A stretch of 64,000 nt of DNA from Pseudomonas sediminis (GCF_039555755.1 NZ_CP154631.1:682001-746000), one strand, 5' to 3'. Positions 1 through 14,197 are shown, counted from the stretch's first letter. Notes: generated from the sequence alone by a model not told the origin. Program-made: numbers and translations.

Positions 1-430
1 CCCAGTTGTCGGTCTTGAGATCGTCCAGTGCAGCCTGCAGCGCGGATTCGATCTTCTCCACCGGCAGCGGCTCACCGATAACCCCGGTGGAAAACGGCAG
101 CACGGCGCTTTCGGCCACACCGGTCAGCTCGGCCAGGCGGGCGCAGGCGCGGCGCGCACGGGCCAGGCCATCGGCGCCGGTACCCGCGTTGGCATTGCCG
201 GTATTGGTCAGCAGGTAACGCACTTCGCCACCCAGGCGCTCGCGCGTGATCAGCACAGGTGCCGCGCAGAAGGCGTTGGTGGTGGTCACCCCGGCGATAC
301 GCGAGCCTTCGGCACAGCGCATCACCACCACATCCTTGCGCCCAGGACGCTTGATGCCGGCCGAGGCGATACCGAGCTCGAAACCAGGAACCGGGTGCAG
401 GGTAGACAGCGGGCCAAGACCAACAGCCAT
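1..430 (-). CDS. argJ: ArgJ, bifunctional ornithine acetyltransferase / N-acetylglutamate synthase (N-terminal part, cut by window edge)
   Basis: The frame begins at the ATG at 428-430 and runs off the left edge, giving about 143 residues starting MAVGLGPLSTLHPVPGFELG. The segments RKDVVVMRC, TTTNAFCAAPV and LLTNTGNANAGTG are typical of the ArgJ family. These enzymes move the acetyl group from N-acetylornithine to glutamate in cytoplasmic arginine synthesis. The autoproteolytic Thr site lies in the missing part. Its position just downstream of secA on the same strand agrees with the usual Pseudomonas order. I see no damage in the visible part. Confidence 0.92.
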   Translation of the reverse strand, partial: MAVGLGPLSTLHPVPGFELGIASAGIKRPGRKDVVVMRCAEGSRIAGVTTTNAFCAAPVLITRERLGGEVRYLLTNTGNANAGTGADGLARARRACARLAELTGVAESAVLPFSTGVIGEPLPVEKIESALQAALDDLKTDNW

Positions 431-483
431 GAGATGCGCTCCTTCAGATATACGGTGATCGCTTCGGCGACCGAATGAGATGG

Positions 484-520
484 TAAAACGCCGCGAGCGG
501 CTGGGCCGTTCGCGGCGTTG
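484..520 (-). terminator. Rho-independent terminator of secA
   Basis: A perfect 10-bp stem (AACGCCGCGA / TCGCGGCGTT) with a GC-rich loop, read on the minus strand, is followed by GTTTTACC. It lies about 50 bases beyond the secA stop and before argJ, so argJ probably has its own promoter. Confidence 0.7.
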
Positions 521-570
521 TCAGGGCGCTGGCAGCATAGCCGAAGCGCCCGCCACTGCAAGCGGTCCGA

Positions 571-3306
571 TCAGCCGATCTGACCGTGGCAGTGCTTGTA
601 CTTCTTACCCGAACCGCAAGGGCACGGCTCGTTACGGCCAACCTTCTGCTCGGCACGTACCGGAGCGGCGGCCATCGCAACGTCGCCTTCTTCGCCATCG
701 TTCTCTTCAGCCGCCAGTGCCGAGGCCTCGGCGTGCTGGAACTGCATGCGCTCGGCCATGGCTTCGGCTTCGCGGCGCAGACGAGCTTCTTCTTCGGCCG
801 GATCTTCGCGCCGCACCTGAACGTGGCTGAGCACGCGGATGGCATCGCGTTTGATCGACTCCAACAGCTCCTGGAACAGGGCGAAGGACTCGCGCTTGTA
901 TTCCTGCTTGGGGTTCTTCTGCGCGTAGCCACGCAGGTGAATCCCGTGACGCAGGTGATCCATGGTCGACAGGTGGTCTTTCCACAGATCGTCCAGCACA
1001 CGCAGCAGAATCTGCTTCTCGAAGGTACGCAGAGCCTCCGCGCTGGCCTGGGTTTCCTTCTCGTTGTAGGCAGCCAGCAGTTCGGCAAGGATGCGCTCAC
1101 GCAGGGTTTCTTCGTACAGCTTGTCGTCTTCATCCAGCCACTGCTGGATCGGTAGCTTGATGCCAAAATCGCTCTGCAGGGTGGACTCCAGACCGGCGAC
1201 ATCCCACTGCTCCGGCATAGACTGCGGCGGAATATGGTTGTTGACTGCGGTGGTCAGCACTTCCTCGCGGAACTCGGCGATGGTGTCGCCAACGCTCTCG
1301 GCAGCCAGCAGGCTGTTGCGCATGTGGTAGATCACCTTGCGCTGCTCGTTGGCCACGTCGTCGAATTCGAGCAGTTGCTTACGCATGTCGAAGTTACGCC
1401 CCTCGACCTTGCGCTGTGCCTTCTCGATGGCGTTGGTGACCATGCGATGCTCGATGGCCTCGCCGGACTGCATGCCGAGGGCCTTCATGAAATTCTTCAC
1501 CCGATCCGAGGCGAAGATACGCATCAGGTTGTCTTCCAGCGACAGGTAGAAGCGGCTGGAGCCCGGGTCACCCTGACGACCGGCACGACCACGCAACTGG
1601 TTGTCGATACGACGCGATTCGTGGCGCTCGGAGGCGATCACATGCAGGCCGCCGGCTTCGATCACCTGCTGGTGACGCTTCTGCCACTCGCTCTTGATCT
1701 GCGCGATTTGCTCGTCGGTGGGGTTTTCCAGCGCTGCCACTTCCACTTCCCAGTTACCGCCGAGAAGAATGTCGGTACCACGACCCGCCATGTTGGTGGC
1801 AATGGTCAGTGCGCCCGGACGACCGGCCTGGGCGATGATCTCGGCTTCCTTGTCGTGGAACTTGGCGTTGAGAACCTTGTGCTCGATGCCTGCCTGATTC
1901 AGCAACTGACTGACGTACTCGGAGGTCTCGATGGTGGCGGTACCCACCAGGATCGGCCGGCCCTGGGCCTGGCAATCCTTGATGTCGGCGATGATCGCCT
2001 GGTACTTCTCTTCCTGGGTCAGATAAACCAGGTCGTTGAAGTCCTTACGCGCAATCGGCTTGTTGGTCGGGATGACCATCACGTCCAGACCGTAGATCTG
2101 ACGGAACTCGAAGGCCTCGGTGTCGGCGGTACCGGTCATGCCGGACAGCTTGTTGTAGAGACGGAAGTAGTTCTGGAAGGTGGTCGAGGCGAGGGTCTGG
2201 CTCTCGGCCTGGATATTCACCCCTTCCTTCGCTTCGATGGCCTGGTGCAGGCCCTCGGAGAGGCGGCGGCCCGGCATGGTACGGCCGGTGTGCTCGTCGA
2301 TCAGGATCACCTGACCGTTCTGCACGATGTACTCGACATTGCGATTGAACAGCTTGTGCGCGCGCAGGCCGGCGTAAACATGGGTCAGCAAGCCAAGGTT
2401 GTGCGCGGAATAGAGGCTCTCGCCTTCAGCCAACAGGCCTGCAGCGGTAAGCATCTCTTCGACATACTGGTGGCCAGCTTCGTTGAGCTCGACCTGGCGG
2501 GTTTTCTCGTCGACCTTGTAGTGACCTTCCTGAGTCACCACGCCTTCCTCTTCCTCGATGTGCTGCTTGAGGCGCGGGATCAGCTTGTTGATCTCGATGT
2601 ACAGCTTGGAGCTGTCTTCAGCCTGACCAGAGATGATCAGCGGGGTACGGGCTTCGTCGATGAGGATGGAGTCGACTTCGTCGATCACGGCGAAATTCAA
2701 CTCGCGCTGGAATTTGTCTTCCAGGCTGAAGGCCATGTTGTCACGCAGGTAATCGAAACCGAATTCGTTGTTGGTGCCATAGGTGATGTCGGCGGCGTAA
2801 GCAGCACGTTTCTCTTCAGGCGGCTGGAAGGGGGTGACGATACCCACGGTCAGGCCGAGGAACTCATACAGCGGACGCATCCAGTTGGCGTCGCGGCGGG
2901 CCAGGTATTCGTTGACCGTGACCACGTGCACGCCCTTGCCGGACAGCGCGTTGAGGTAGACCGCCAGGGTACCTACCAGGGTCTTGCCCTCACCGGTACG
3001 CATCTCGGCAATCTTGCCCTCATGCAGGGCCATACCGCCGATCAGCTGCACATCGAAGTGGCGCATGCCCATCACTCGCTTACCGGCCTCACGGGCCACA
3101 GCGAAGGCTTCGGGAAGCAGCTTATCGAGGGTTTCGCCCTGAGCCAAACGGCCCTTGAACTCTTCGGTCTTGCTACGCAGTTGCTCGTCCGACAGGGCGA
3201 TCATCTGCTCTTCGAGGACGTTGACGGACTGCACCGCCTTGACCAAGCGTTTGACTTCACGCTCATTCTTGCTTCCGAAAAGTTTTTTAAACAGAGGCGC
3301 AAACAT
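571..3306 (-). CDS. secA: SecA, preprotein translocase ATPase
   Basis: 911 residues, the usual length for gammaproteobacterial SecA. It is the motor that pushes unfolded preproteins through SecYEG at the inner membrane. Walker A is GEGKT at residues 105-109 and the DEAD-like Walker B is in [14 protein letters not shown] near 210. The helicase-like [12 protein letters not shown] motif is present. The C-terminus carries the zinc/SecB-binding tail with the [14 protein letters not shown] pattern. It starts [12 protein letters not shown], the conserved N-terminus. No secM-like arrest ORF is evident immediately upstream; an M23 peptidase gene lies there instead, about 240 bases away. Confidence 0.98.
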   Translation of the reverse strand: MFAPLFKKLFGSKNEREVKRLVKAVQSVNVLEEQMIALSDEQLRSKTEEFKGRLAQGETLDKLLPEAFAVAREAGKRVMGMRHFDVQLIGGMALHEGKIAEMRTGEGKTLVGTLAVYLNALSGKGVHVVTVNEYLARRDANWMRPLYEFLGLTVGIVTPFQPPEEKRAAYAADITYGTNNEFGFDYLRDNMAFSLEDKFQRELNFAVIDEVDSILIDEARTPLIISGQAEDSSKLYIEINKLIPRLKQHIEEEEGVVTQEGHYKVDEKTRQVELNEAGHQYVEEMLTAAGLLAEGESLYSAHNLGLLTHVYAGLRAHKLFNRNVEYIVQNGQVILIDEHTGRTMPGRRLSEGLHQAIEAKEGVNIQAESQTLASTTFQNYFRLYNKLSGMTGTADTEAFEFRQIYGLDVMVIPTNKPIARKDFNDLVYLTQEEKYQAIIADIKDCQAQGRPILVGTATIETSEYVSQLLNQAGIEHKVLNAKFHDKEAEIIAQAGRPGALTIATNMAGRGTDILLGGNWEVEVAALENPTDEQIAQIKSEWQKRHQQVIEAGGLHVIASERHESRRIDNQLRGRAGRQGDPGSSRFYLSLEDNLMRIFASDRVKNFMKALGMQSGEAIEHRMVTNAIEKAQRKVEGRNFDMRKQLLEFDDVANEQRKVIYHMRNSLLAAESVGDTIAEFREEVLTTAVNNHIPPQSMPEQWDVAGLESTLQSDFGIKLPIQQWLDEDDKLYEETLRERILAELLAAYNEKETQASAEALRTFEKQILLRVLDDLWKDHLSTMDHLRHGIHLRGYAQKNPKQEYKRESFALFQELLESIKRDAIRVLSHVQVRREDPAEEEARLRREAEAMAERMQFQHAEASALAAEENDGEEGDVAMAAAPVRAEQKVGRNEPCPCGSGKKYKHCHGQIG

Positions 3307-3493
3307 ATCGACAGGATCTTCCGGCGAATGGATGGAGGTCGGCGCAAATCGCGACCATGGCAGCCAGCATGGCTGCGGGCAAAGGGGGCATTCTACCCGG
3401 AAAACTCAGGGAGGAAAGTGACGTTGTCAGCCCGTTGCTGCCGCATAATGGCGCAGGCCACGCATCCCCGGTCAGCCAGGGACGCGGCGTAAA

Positions 3494-3520
3494 ACTTTAT
3501 ATGGGGATGAATGCTGTCAA
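3494..3520 (-). promoter_or_regulatory. Possible secA promoter
   Basis: On the minus strand a perfect TTGACA (3515-3520) is followed by TAAAGT (3494-3499) at 15 bases, or TATAAA at 13 bases. Both spacings are short for sigma-70. The site lies in the 239-base gap upstream of secA, just after the M23 peptidase stop. No better candidate stood out there. Confidence 0.3.
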
Positions 3521-3545
3521 TTCAAGGTCAGCCTGTTGCCCCGAC

Positions 3546-4466
3546 TCACTCGACGCCGTTGGCGCGCGCGATATAAAGGGCAGGATTGACCTGTCGGCCA
3601 TCCTTGCTGACTTCGAAATGCACGTGATAACCGGTGGAGCGACCACTGCGACCGACCTTGGCGATGGTCTCGCCGCGCTGCACCAGATCACCGATCTGCA
3701 CAGTGTTGCTCTGGTTGTGGGCATAGAGGGTGACGTAGCCATCGGCGTGACTGATCTCAACCACGTTGCCATAACCGTTCTTCTTGCCGGAGAAGGTGAC
3801 GATACCCGCCGCCACCGACACCACATCGCTCCCCGGCTTGGAGGCGAAGTCGACACCCTTGTGGACACTCACGCGACCGGTCAGCGGGTGCACGCGACGC
3901 CCGAAAGGCGACGACACATAACCTTGCAAAACCGGGCGACCAGAAAGTGTTTCAGCTTCACTCAGGCGACGCTCGCCAAGCAGCTGCTCCAGCACTTCCA
4001 ACTGCTGCTCGCGGCTTTCCACTCGCAGCGCAAGGCTGTCAAGCGCGCTCATGAAAGGTGGCGGTGCATAGGCCGAAGCGCCCAGCGCATCTTCCGCGCC
4101 GCCCTGCCCGACACTGAGGGAAAAATCGAACTCGCCTGCGTCCAGCTCCGCCAATTCGGTCAGGCGCTCGCCCAGAGCATCGAGCCGCGTGAGGCGCGCC
4201 TGCAGCTCCGCGACATGCACGGCAAAGGCGTCGAGCTGACGTTGTGCGTCCTGGCGTACCACGCCAACCTGTTCACGCTGCAGATCGAGTGCTTCGGCCA
4301 GCGAGGTGTCGACCACCGGCTCGGTGGTCAACCACTTGGCGCCCATTGCAGCACCAGCACCCAGGCTGAGGACCAGCAGCAGGACAACCGACAGCAGCAA
4401 CCAGCGCAGGTTTAGATGGATTGTTCGCGCCGAACCGTGACGGCTATTTAGCAGAATGATATGCAT
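3546..4466 (-). CDS. M23-family zinc metallopeptidase, membrane-anchored (murein hydrolase or activator type)
   Basis: 306 residues from the ATG at 4464-4466 (MHIILLNSRHGSARTIHLNL); an upstream in-frame ATG would add 12 unlikely residues. One membrane segment (about residues 22-42) is followed by a periplasmic coiled-coil region and a C-terminal LytM/M23 domain. That domain has HKGVDF and GYHVHFEVSKDGRQVNP, supplying the HxxxD and HxH zinc ligands, so it looks catalytically competent. M23 enzymes cut peptide crosslinks in peptidoglycan. It sits between dciA (divergent) and secA, as I recall for other pseudomonads. Substrate specificity cannot be read from the sequence. Confidence 0.9.
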   Translation of the reverse strand: MHIILLNSRHGSARTIHLNLRWLLLSVVLLLVLSLGAGAAMGAKWLTTEPVVDTSLAEALDLQREQVGVVRQDAQRQLDAFAVHVAELQARLTRLDALGERLTELAELDAGEFDFSLSVGQGGAEDALGASAYAPPPFMSALDSLALRVESREQQLEVLEQLLGERRLSEAETLSGRPVLQGYVSSPFGRRVHPLTGRVSVHKGVDFASKPGSDVVSVAAGIVTFSGKKNGYGNVVEISHADGYVTLYAHNQSNTVQIGDLVQRGETIAKVGRSGRSTGYHVHFEVSKDGRQVNPALYIARANGVE

Positions 4467-4544
4467 GGCTTCCCCTTTTCGCAGAGCACAGGCCGGCAGC
4501 ACGCTCTGCTACCATGACGGCTCTGCAACTTAAGGCTTCCTGCC

Positions 4545-5000
4545 ATGACGTTTCGTCCCTTGCCGGCTCAGGCACCCGCTAAGCTGTTACGCGAAGCCAA
4601 GCCCCTGAAAGCGCTGTTCGGTCAGGCGCAACGCCTTACTCACCTACAGCGTCTTGTCGATAGCCAGCTACAGCCTGCCGCCCGGGAACACTGTCATGTA
4701 GCCTCCTGGCGAGACGGCTGCTTGCTATTGATCGTGACCGATGGCCACTGGGCAACACGCCTGCGTTATCAGCAAAGAAGACTGCAACGACAACTACAGG
4801 CACTCGAAGAGTTCGCGACCTTAACGAAAATCATGTTCAAGGTGCAACCTCAAGGGGGCCAGAATCGTGGAACCGTTCGCACCCTGCACCTGTCCAATAG
4901 CGCCGCACAAAGCATCCAGGCGACAGCCGAAGGCATCAGCGACCCCAGGTTACGCGCCGCGCTTGAGCGCCTGGCCAGCCATACGCAGAAAGACGAATGA
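4545..5000 (+). CDS. dciA: DciA (DUF721), replicative helicase loader/operator
   Basis: 151 residues with the DUF721 layout: an N-terminal basic segment (PAKLLREAKPLKALFGQAQRL) and the KH-like core containing CHVASWRDGCLLLIVTDGHWATRLRYQ. DciA assists loading or function of the DnaB helicase in bacteria that lack DnaC. It is transcribed away from the M23 gene, with a 78-base shared intergenic region, and converges on lpxC. The C-terminal part (residues 110-151) is variable in this family. Confidence 0.88.
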   Translation: MTFRPLPAQAPAKLLREAKPLKALFGQAQRLTHLQRLVDSQLQPAAREHCHVASWRDGCLLLIVTDGHWATRLRYQQRRLQRQLQALEEFATLTKIMFKVQPQGGQNRGTVRTLHLSNSAAQSIQATAEGISDPRLRAALERLASHTQKDE

Positions 5001-5103
5001 CCCCTCATTCCGTTCGTCGGCAAACGTCTTTTTTGCCGCTTTCGCCAGATGATTGGCGCCATGAATCGTTGCAGCACTCACCACCGACTCAACCACGCGC
5101 CAT

Positions 5104-5128
5104 AAAAAAGGCCACCCGAAGGTGGCCT
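5104..5128 (-). terminator. Rho-independent terminator of lpxC
   Basis: Minus strand: AGGCCACC, loop TTCG, GGTGGCCT followed by TTTTTT. It lies 27 bases past the lpxC stop, between convergent dciA and lpxC, and probably marks the end of the dcw-lpxC transcription unit. Confidence 0.8.
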
Positions 5129-5154
5129 CAATTGAAGCTGGAAAGAGAGTGTAT

Positions 5155-6084
<930 letters not shown>

Positions 6085-6177
6085 CTAGTTGCGAATTGTT
6101 TTCAACAATGGCTGGAAATAATAGCAGAACCGACCTTTGCTGAACACCAATCGCCCATATGCTCCTGATAAATTCCA

Positions 6178-7371
6178 TCAATCAGCCTGGCGACGCAGGA
6201 AAGCCGGGATATCCAGGTAATCGAGATCATCCTGGGTATTGAGCTTGGCTGCAGTGGCGGCGCCACCGTGGCTCTGGCGCTGCACAGTCGGACGCTCGTA
6301 GTCCTTGTAGTTGACCGACTGCTCGCTGCGCGGCTGCGCGGCAGGCTGCTGGGCAACCGGCTGGCTGACGGCGACCTGAACGGTGTTGTCGACCACCTTG
6401 ACCGGCTTCTCCATGCGCGCGCCGAGACCGGTAGCGACCACGGTGACATGCAGTTCGTCGCGCATGTCGGCGTCGATCACGGTGCCGACCTTGACGGTGG
6501 CGTGCTCGGAAGCGAACTGCTCGATGATGCTACCCACGTCGGAGTACTCGCCCAGGGACAGGTCAGGACCGGCGGTGATATTCACCAGGATGCCGCGAGC
6601 GCCCTGCAGATTAACGTCTTCCAGCAGCGGGTTGCGGATGGCCGCTTCGGTGGCTTCACGCGCACGGTTCGGACCGCTGGCGCAGCCAGTGCCCATCATC
6701 GCCATGCCCATTTCGCTCATCACGGTTTTCACGTCGGCGAAGTCGACGTTGATCATGCCCGGACGCTTGATGATGTCGGAGATACCGCGCACGGCACCGG
6801 CCAGCACGTCGTCAGCCTTGGCGAAGGCGGACAGCAGGCTGGCGTCCTTGCCGAGGATGGTCAGCAGTTTTTCGTTGGGGATGGTGATCAGCGAGTCGAC
6901 GCTCTCGGACAGCGCGCGAATGCCTTCATCGGCGATGACCATGCGCTTCTTGCCTTCGAACGGGAACGGGCGGGTGACCACGGCCACGGTGAGGATGCCC
7001 AGTTCCTTGGCCACCTCGGCGATGACCGGCGCAGCACCGGTACCAGTACCGCCACCCATGCCGGTGGTGATGAACACCATGTCGGTGCCTTGCAGCACTT
7101 CAGCGATGCGCTCGCGATCTTCCAGCGCGGCCTGACGACCGACTTCCGGATTGGCGCCAGCGCCCAGGCCCTTGGTCACGCCCGGGCCGAGCTGCAGCAC
7201 GGTACGTGCGCCAATGTTCTTCAGCGCCTGCGCATCGGTGTTGGCGCAGATGAACTCGACACCCTCGATGTTGCTGACCGCCATGTGATTGACTGCGTTA
7301 CCGCCGCCACCACCGACACCGATTACTTTGATAACCGCGCTTTGCGGAATGTTATCTACTAGTTCGAACAT
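6178..7371 (-). CDS. ftsZ: FtsZ, tubulin-like cell division GTPase
   Basis: 397 residues. It polymerises into the Z-ring at midcell. The tubulin signature GGGTGTG is at residues 106-112 and the T7-loop segment GMINVDFADVKTVM follows. After a Gln/Pro-rich linker (about 320-380) the C-terminal peptide LDYLDIPAFLRRQAD binds FtsA and ZipA. It starts MFELVDNIPQSAVIKVIGVGGGGGNA. It is 42 bases downstream of ftsA. Confidence 0.99.
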   Translation of the reverse strand: MFELVDNIPQSAVIKVIGVGGGGGNAVNHMAVSNIEGVEFICANTDAQALKNIGARTVLQLGPGVTKGLGAGANPEVGRQAALEDRERIAEVLQGTDMVFITTGMGGGTGTGAAPVIAEVAKELGILTVAVVTRPFPFEGKKRMVIADEGIRALSESVDSLITIPNEKLLTILGKDASLLSAFAKADDVLAGAVRGISDIIKRPGMINVDFADVKTVMSEMGMAMMGTGCASGPNRAREATEAAIRNPLLEDVNLQGARGILVNITAGPDLSLGEYSDVGSIIEQFASEHATVKVGTVIDADMRDELHVTVVATGLGARMEKPVKVVDNTVQVAVSQPVAQQPAAQPRSEQSVNYKDYERPTVQRQSHGGAATAAKLNTQDDLDYLDIPAFLRRQAD

Positions 7372-7413
7372 GATCCCTCTCCTTCCTTTCTAGTTGTAAC
7401 GCCTACTGCAAAT

Positions 7414-8661
7414 TTAGAAATTGCCTTGCACCCAACGCTTGATGCGTTCGAGTACCGGGGTTTTGTTTTCGTCCTGGTAAGGACTGCCCACCGACATGGA
7501 AATGCCGTCGTTCTGCTTCTGCAGCCCGTACAACAGCAAACCCACACCGGTGGAATAAATCGGGTTGCGCACCACGTCGCCCATACCCTTGACGCTGTGC
7601 GGTACGCCCAGTCGAACCGGCATGTGGAAAATTTCCTCGGCCAGCTCCACCGCGCCTTCCATCTTCGCAGTGCCGCCAGTCATGACGATGCCGGCGGGAA
7701 TCAGGTCTTCGTAGCCGCTGCGGCGCAGCTCGGCCTGCACCAGGGTGAACAGCTCGTCGTAACGCGGCTCGACCACTTCAGCCAGGGACTGACGCGATAG
7801 GTCACGCGGCGGACGATCACCGACGCTAGGCACCTTGATGGTTTCGCCAGCACCGGCCAACTTGGCCAAGGCGCAGGCGTAGCGAATCTTGATTTCCTCG
7901 GCGTACTGGGTCGGCGTACGCAGGGCCATGGCGATATCGTTGGTAACCTGGTCACCAGCAATCGGAATCACCGCGGTGTGGCGAATCGCACCTTCGGTGA
8001 AGATGGCGATATCGGTGGTGCCGCCGCCGATGTCCACCAGGCACACGCCCAGTTCCTTCTCGTCCTCGGTCAGTACCGAATAAGCGGATGCAAGCTGCTC
8101 GAGGATGATGTCGTCGACTTCCAGACCGCAGCGGCGCACGCACTTCTCGATGTTCTGTGCGGCATTCACGGCGCAGGTGACCACGTGCACCTTGGCCTCC
8201 AGGCGCACCCCGGACATGCCCAGCGGCTCGCGCACGCCTTCCTGGTTATCGATCACGTAATCCTGCGCCAGGGTGTGCAGCACGCGCTGGTCCGCGGGAA
8301 TCGCCACGGCCTGCGCGGCGTCGAGCACACGTTCGATGTCAGCCGGGCTCACTTCACGATCACGGATGGCGACGATACCGTGGCTGTTGAGGCTGCGGAT
8401 GTGATTGCCGGCGAGGCCGACGAAGGCCGAATGGATGCGGCAGCCGGCCATCAGCTGGGCTTCTTCAACGGCGCGCTGGATCGAGGCCACGGTGGACTCG
8501 ATATTGACCACCACACCCTTCTTCAGCCCGCGCGACGGATGAGTGCCGATACCGACGATTTCCAGCTGGCCGTCGGCCGTCACCTCGCCCACCAGCGCCA
8601 CCACCTTGGAGGTGCCGATGTCCAGGCCAACGATCATCTTGCCGCTCTGCGCGCTATTCAT
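7414..8661 (-). CDS. ftsA: FtsA, actin-like membrane tether of the Z-ring
   Basis: 415 residues with the actin-fold ATPase signatures VGLDIGTSKVVALVGE near the start, CLVDIGGGTTDIAIF in the middle and IVMTGGTAKMEG. The C-terminal TPVLERIKRWVQGNF is the amphipathic membrane-targeting helix. It is 15 bases downstream of ftsQ and 42 bases upstream of ftsZ. Confidence 0.98.
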   Translation of the reverse strand: MNSAQSGKMIVGLDIGTSKVVALVGEVTADGQLEIVGIGTHPSRGLKKGVVVNIESTVASIQRAVEEAQLMAGCRIHSAFVGLAGNHIRSLNSHGIVAIRDREVSPADIERVLDAAQAVAIPADQRVLHTLAQDYVIDNQEGVREPLGMSGVRLEAKVHVVTCAVNAAQNIEKCVRRCGLEVDDIILEQLASAYSVLTEDEKELGVCLVDIGGGTTDIAIFTEGAIRHTAVIPIAGDQVTNDIAMALRTPTQYAEEIKIRYACALAKLAGAGETIKVPSVGDRPPRDLSRQSLAEVVEPRYDELFTLVQAELRRSGYEDLIPAGIVMTGGTAKMEGAVELAEEIFHMPVRLGVPHSVKGMGDVVRNPIYSTGVGLLLYGLQKQNDGISMSVGSPYQDENKTPVLERIKRWVQGNF

Positions 8662-8676
8662 TAGTCCTGCCTCTCC

Positions 8677-9543
8677 TCAATTCACTTTCTGCTCGGCCGC
8701 AGCCGGCTCCACCGGCTCACGCAAGGCCACGGCCAGGCCGTTGGCATAACGCAGGTCGATGCGCGCGATGTTCGCGCTCTGTTCCTTCAGCTCCCGCTCG
8801 TAGATGGCGGCGAACCGACGCATTTTTTCCACCACGTGATCACGTCCCAGCAGGATGTCGATACGCTGGCCGCTGGCATTCTCGGTGGCCGAGAGGAACC
8901 AGCTGCCACGTTCACGCAGTTGCAGCCCGACCACGGTGAAGCCCATCGGCCGCAGCAACTGGCTGAGCATCTGGTATTGCTGCATCACCTTCGGCTGCGC
9001 CCGCTTCGGGCCGGACAGCTGCGGCAGGTGCTGGTAGTTGTCCAGCTCCTGCGGCGCGAAGGCCTGGCCCTGGTTGTTGAGCAGCGCCTCGTCACCCCAG
9101 CGGGCGATGGGCAGTTGTTCTTCCAGACGCACGTCGATCTGATCCGGCCAGACGCGACGCACTTCGGCGTGGGCAATCCAGGGCATGCGCTCAAGCTCTT
9201 CGCGCATGCCGCGCAGGTCGACACTGAAGAAGCTCGCCTCGATGAATGGCGCGATCCGCCGCTGCACCGCCTGCTGGCTGACGTAGGCCAGATCACCCTG
9301 CACGCTGATGCGCGCGATCGGGCGGTCGGCGTAAGGCAGCAGACGCTGCGCACCTTCATAGGCGCCAAAGCCCAGCCCCACCAGCAGCAGCGGCCAGAGC
9401 AAACGCCCGACCCAGGAAAAATCCGGCTTGGGCATGCGCAGGCGCATCGGCTCCTTGGCCACCAGGCGGCTGGCGCCACGAGGCGCGGGCTTACCGCGCA
9501 ACGGAGCCCTCAGCGTGTCCTGATGACGTAAAGCCACTGTCAT
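8677..9543 (-). CDS. ftsQ: FtsQ, divisome assembly protein
   Basis: 288 residues. A cytoplasmic N-terminus is followed by one membrane segment ([19 protein letters not shown], about residues 48-66). A periplasmic POTRA domain comes next ([25 protein letters not shown]), then the beta domain. FtsQ recruits FtsL/FtsB to the septum. It is 3 bases downstream of ddlB. Sequence conservation is modest, as is normal for FtsQ, but context and topology are decisive. Confidence 0.95.
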   Translation of the reverse strand: MTVALRHQDTLRAPLRGKPAPRGASRLVAKEPMRLRMPKPDFSWVGRLLWPLLLVGLGFGAYEGAQRLLPYADRPIARISVQGDLAYVSQQAVQRRIAPFIEASFFSVDLRGMREELERMPWIAHAEVRRVWPDQIDVRLEEQLPIARWGDEALLNNQGQAFAPQELDNYQHLPQLSGPKRAQPKVMQQYQMLSQLLRPMGFTVVGLQLRERGSWFLSATENASGQRIDILLGRDHVVEKMRRFAAIYERELKEQSANIARIDLRYANGLAVALREPVEPAAAEQKVN

Positions 9544-9546
9544 GAC

Positions 9547-11919
<2,373 letters not shown>

Positions 11920-11927
<8 letters not shown>

Positions 11928-12990
11928 GCATCACCTCCTGGCAGATGTCGACCACCGTGCGGGTGGCATCGGGCTTGGCCAGGCGACGCGCGGTGGCGCC
12001 CATGACATTGAGTTTTTCCAGGTGCATCAGAACCTCGGTGAGCTGCGCGGCAAGCGTGTCCGCGTCAGTGGCATTTTGCGCAAGAAGGACTGCGGCGCCC
12101 TCCTTCGCCAGGTATTCGGCATTGCGGCTCTGGTGGTCGTCGATGGCGTGCGGCAGCGGCACCAGAAACGACGGCAGACCCGCGGCGGCCAGCTCGCTGA
12201 CAGTCAACGCGCCGGCGCGGCAAACCACCAGATCGGCCCAGCTGTAGGCACGAGCCATGTCCTTGATGAAGGGCGCGACCTCGGCTTCGACCGCAGCATC
12301 GCGATAACGCTCCGCAGTGATCTCGGCATGTTGTTTGCCGGCCTGGTGGAACACCTGCGGACGGACGTCAGCGGCAATTTTCCCCAGCGCGGCCGGCAAC
12401 AATTTGTTCAGTGGCTCGGCCCCCAAGCTACCGCCGAGGACCAGCAGTTTCGGCTTGCGACCGACCAGCGGCTCGCGCGGCGTTTCCAGGAACAGCTCTT
12501 CACGCACCGGGTTACCGGTGGTACGCCGCTTGTCGGATGCACCGAAGGTGTTCGGGAAGGCTTCACAGATACGCGTGGCAATGCGCGACAACAGGCGGTT
12601 GGCGGTACCGGCTACGGCGTTCTGCTCATGAATCACCAGCGGTACGCCGGCCATGCGCGCGGCCAGGCCGCCCGGGCCAGTGACATAGCCGCCCATGCCC
12701 AGCACGCACACCGGCTGCAGCTCGCGCACGATGCGACGTGCCTGCAGCAGCGAGCGCAGCAACTGGAACGGCGCCTTGAGCAACGACAGCTTGCTCTTGC
12801 CACGCAGACCGCTGACGTTGATCAGGTGCAGCGGCAAGCCGGCTTGCGGCACCAGCTCGTTCTCGATGCCACGCGGCGTACCCAGCCAGTGCACGCTATA
12901 GCCGCGTGTCTGGAACTCGCGCGCGCAGGCCAGCGCCGGGAACACGTGGCCGCCGGTGCCGCCAGCCATGATCAGGACATTACCGCGCAT
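11920..12990 (-). CDS. murG: MurG, lipid II synthase (UDP-GlcNAc transferase)
   Basis: 356 residues, GT28 fold. It attaches GlcNAc to lipid I on the inner face of the membrane. The N-terminal glycine loop [12 protein letters not shown] and the C-terminal donor-site segment [40 protein letters not shown] (a typical MurG signature) are intact. It overlaps ftsW by 11 bases. Confidence 0.98.
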
Positions 12991-14197
12991 GGGCGACCTC
13001 CTTGTTCGGCTCGGCGAAATCCTCTTCGCTGAACTCGATATCCTCGTTGCCCAGTACGTTGCGCCGCTCCCATTCGATACGCAGCAGGACTGCCAGGCTG
13101 ACGCAGCAGATCACCAGCGACGAGCCGCCGTAGCTGAGGAACGGCAGGGTCAGACCCTTGGTTGGTAGCAGGCCGGTGTTCACGCCGATGTTGATCAGGA
13201 ACTGGCCGATCCACAGGAAGGACAGGCCGTAGGCCACATAGGCGGAGAAGAACTGCTTGGCCTTCTCGGCCCACAGGCCGATGTACAGGCCGCGCACGCA
13301 GACGAAGACGAACAGTGCCAGAGTCGCCAGCGCACCGACGAAGCCCAGCTCCTCGGCCAGGACCGAGAAGACGAAGTCGGTGTGCGCTTCGGGCAGATAG
13401 AACTGCTTCTGGATACTGTTGCCCAGGCCCACGCCGAACCACTCGCCACGACCGAAGGCGATCAGCGCCTGAGTCAGCTGGTAGCCCGAGCCATACTGGT
13501 CGGCCCAGGGGTCGGTAAAGGTGATCAGACGCTGCAGGCGATATTCCTGAGTCTGCACCAGTACGAACACGGCGCCGACTGCCAGGGCCACCATCAGGCC
13601 GAAGCGCAGCATGCCGACACCACCGAGAAACAGCATGGCCATGGCCGAGCCCATCATCACCACGGTGGCGCCGAAGTCCGGCTCCAGCAGCAGCAGACCA
13701 GCCATCGGCAGCAGTACCACGAACGGTTTGAAGAAGCCCATCCAGCTCTCGCGCACCTCTTCCTGACGGCGCACCAGGTAGCCGGCCAGGTAGACGACGA
13801 CGAAGACCTTGGCGATCTCCGAAGGCTGCACGTTGAACGCGCCGAAGCCGATCCAGCGCCGCGCACCGTTGACCTCGCGACCAATGCCGGGAATCAGCAC
13901 CAACACCAGCAAACCGAACGCCGCCAGCAGCAGCATCCAGCCATAGCGCTGCCAGAAGCTCATCGGAATCATCAGCACGATGCCGGCGGCGCCAAGACCG
14001 ATGACCAGATAAATCAGGTGGCGAATCATGTGATACAGCGGGTTGCCGGACAGCGCCGCTGCCACTTCCGACGACGCCGAGGTGATCATCACCAGGCCCA
14101 GGCCGAGCAGGCCGAGGCAACCCGCGAGCATCGGGAAATCGACATCTAAACCGCGACCGAACAGCGGCGAGGGACGCACGCGCAGGAAGCCAAGCAT
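12980..14197 (-). CDS. ftsW: FtsW, SEDS-family septal peptidoglycan glycosyltransferase
   Basis: 405 residues with about ten membrane segments. The SEDS signatures GREVNGARRWIGFGAFNVQPSEIAKV and LGLLPTKGLTLPFLSYGGSS are visible. It works with FtsI to polymerise septal peptidoglycan. The start codon overlaps the murD stop (TGATG). The first 23 residues (MLGFLRVRPSPLFGRGLDVDFPM) are a cytoplasmic tail. Confidence 0.97.
   Translation of the reverse strand: MLGFLRVRPSPLFGRGLDVDFPMLAGCLGLLGLGLVMITSASSEVAAALSGNPLYHMIRHLIYLVIGLGAAGIVLMIPMSFWQRYGWMLLLAAFGLLVLVLIPGIGREVNGARRWIGFGAFNVQPSEIAKVFVVVYLAGYLVRRQEEVRESWMGFFKPFVVLLPMAGLLLLEPDFGATVVMMGSAMAMLFLGGVGMLRFGLMVALAVGAVFVLVQTQEYRLQRLITFTDPWADQYGSGYQLTQALIAFGRGEWFGVGLGNSIQKQFYLPEAHTDFVFSVLAEELGFVGALATLALFVFVCVRGLYIGLWAEKAKQFFSAYVAYGLSFLWIGQFLINIGVNTGLLPTKGLTLPFLSYGGSSLVICCVSLAVLLRIEWERRNVLGNEDIEFSEEDFAEPNKEVAHAR

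Noticed and set aside
1234..3492. 752-residue open frame opposite secA
   Set aside because: Shadow ORF from biased codon use on the antisense strand of a highly conserved gene; composition rich in His/Val/Asp/Leu, no recognisable domain.
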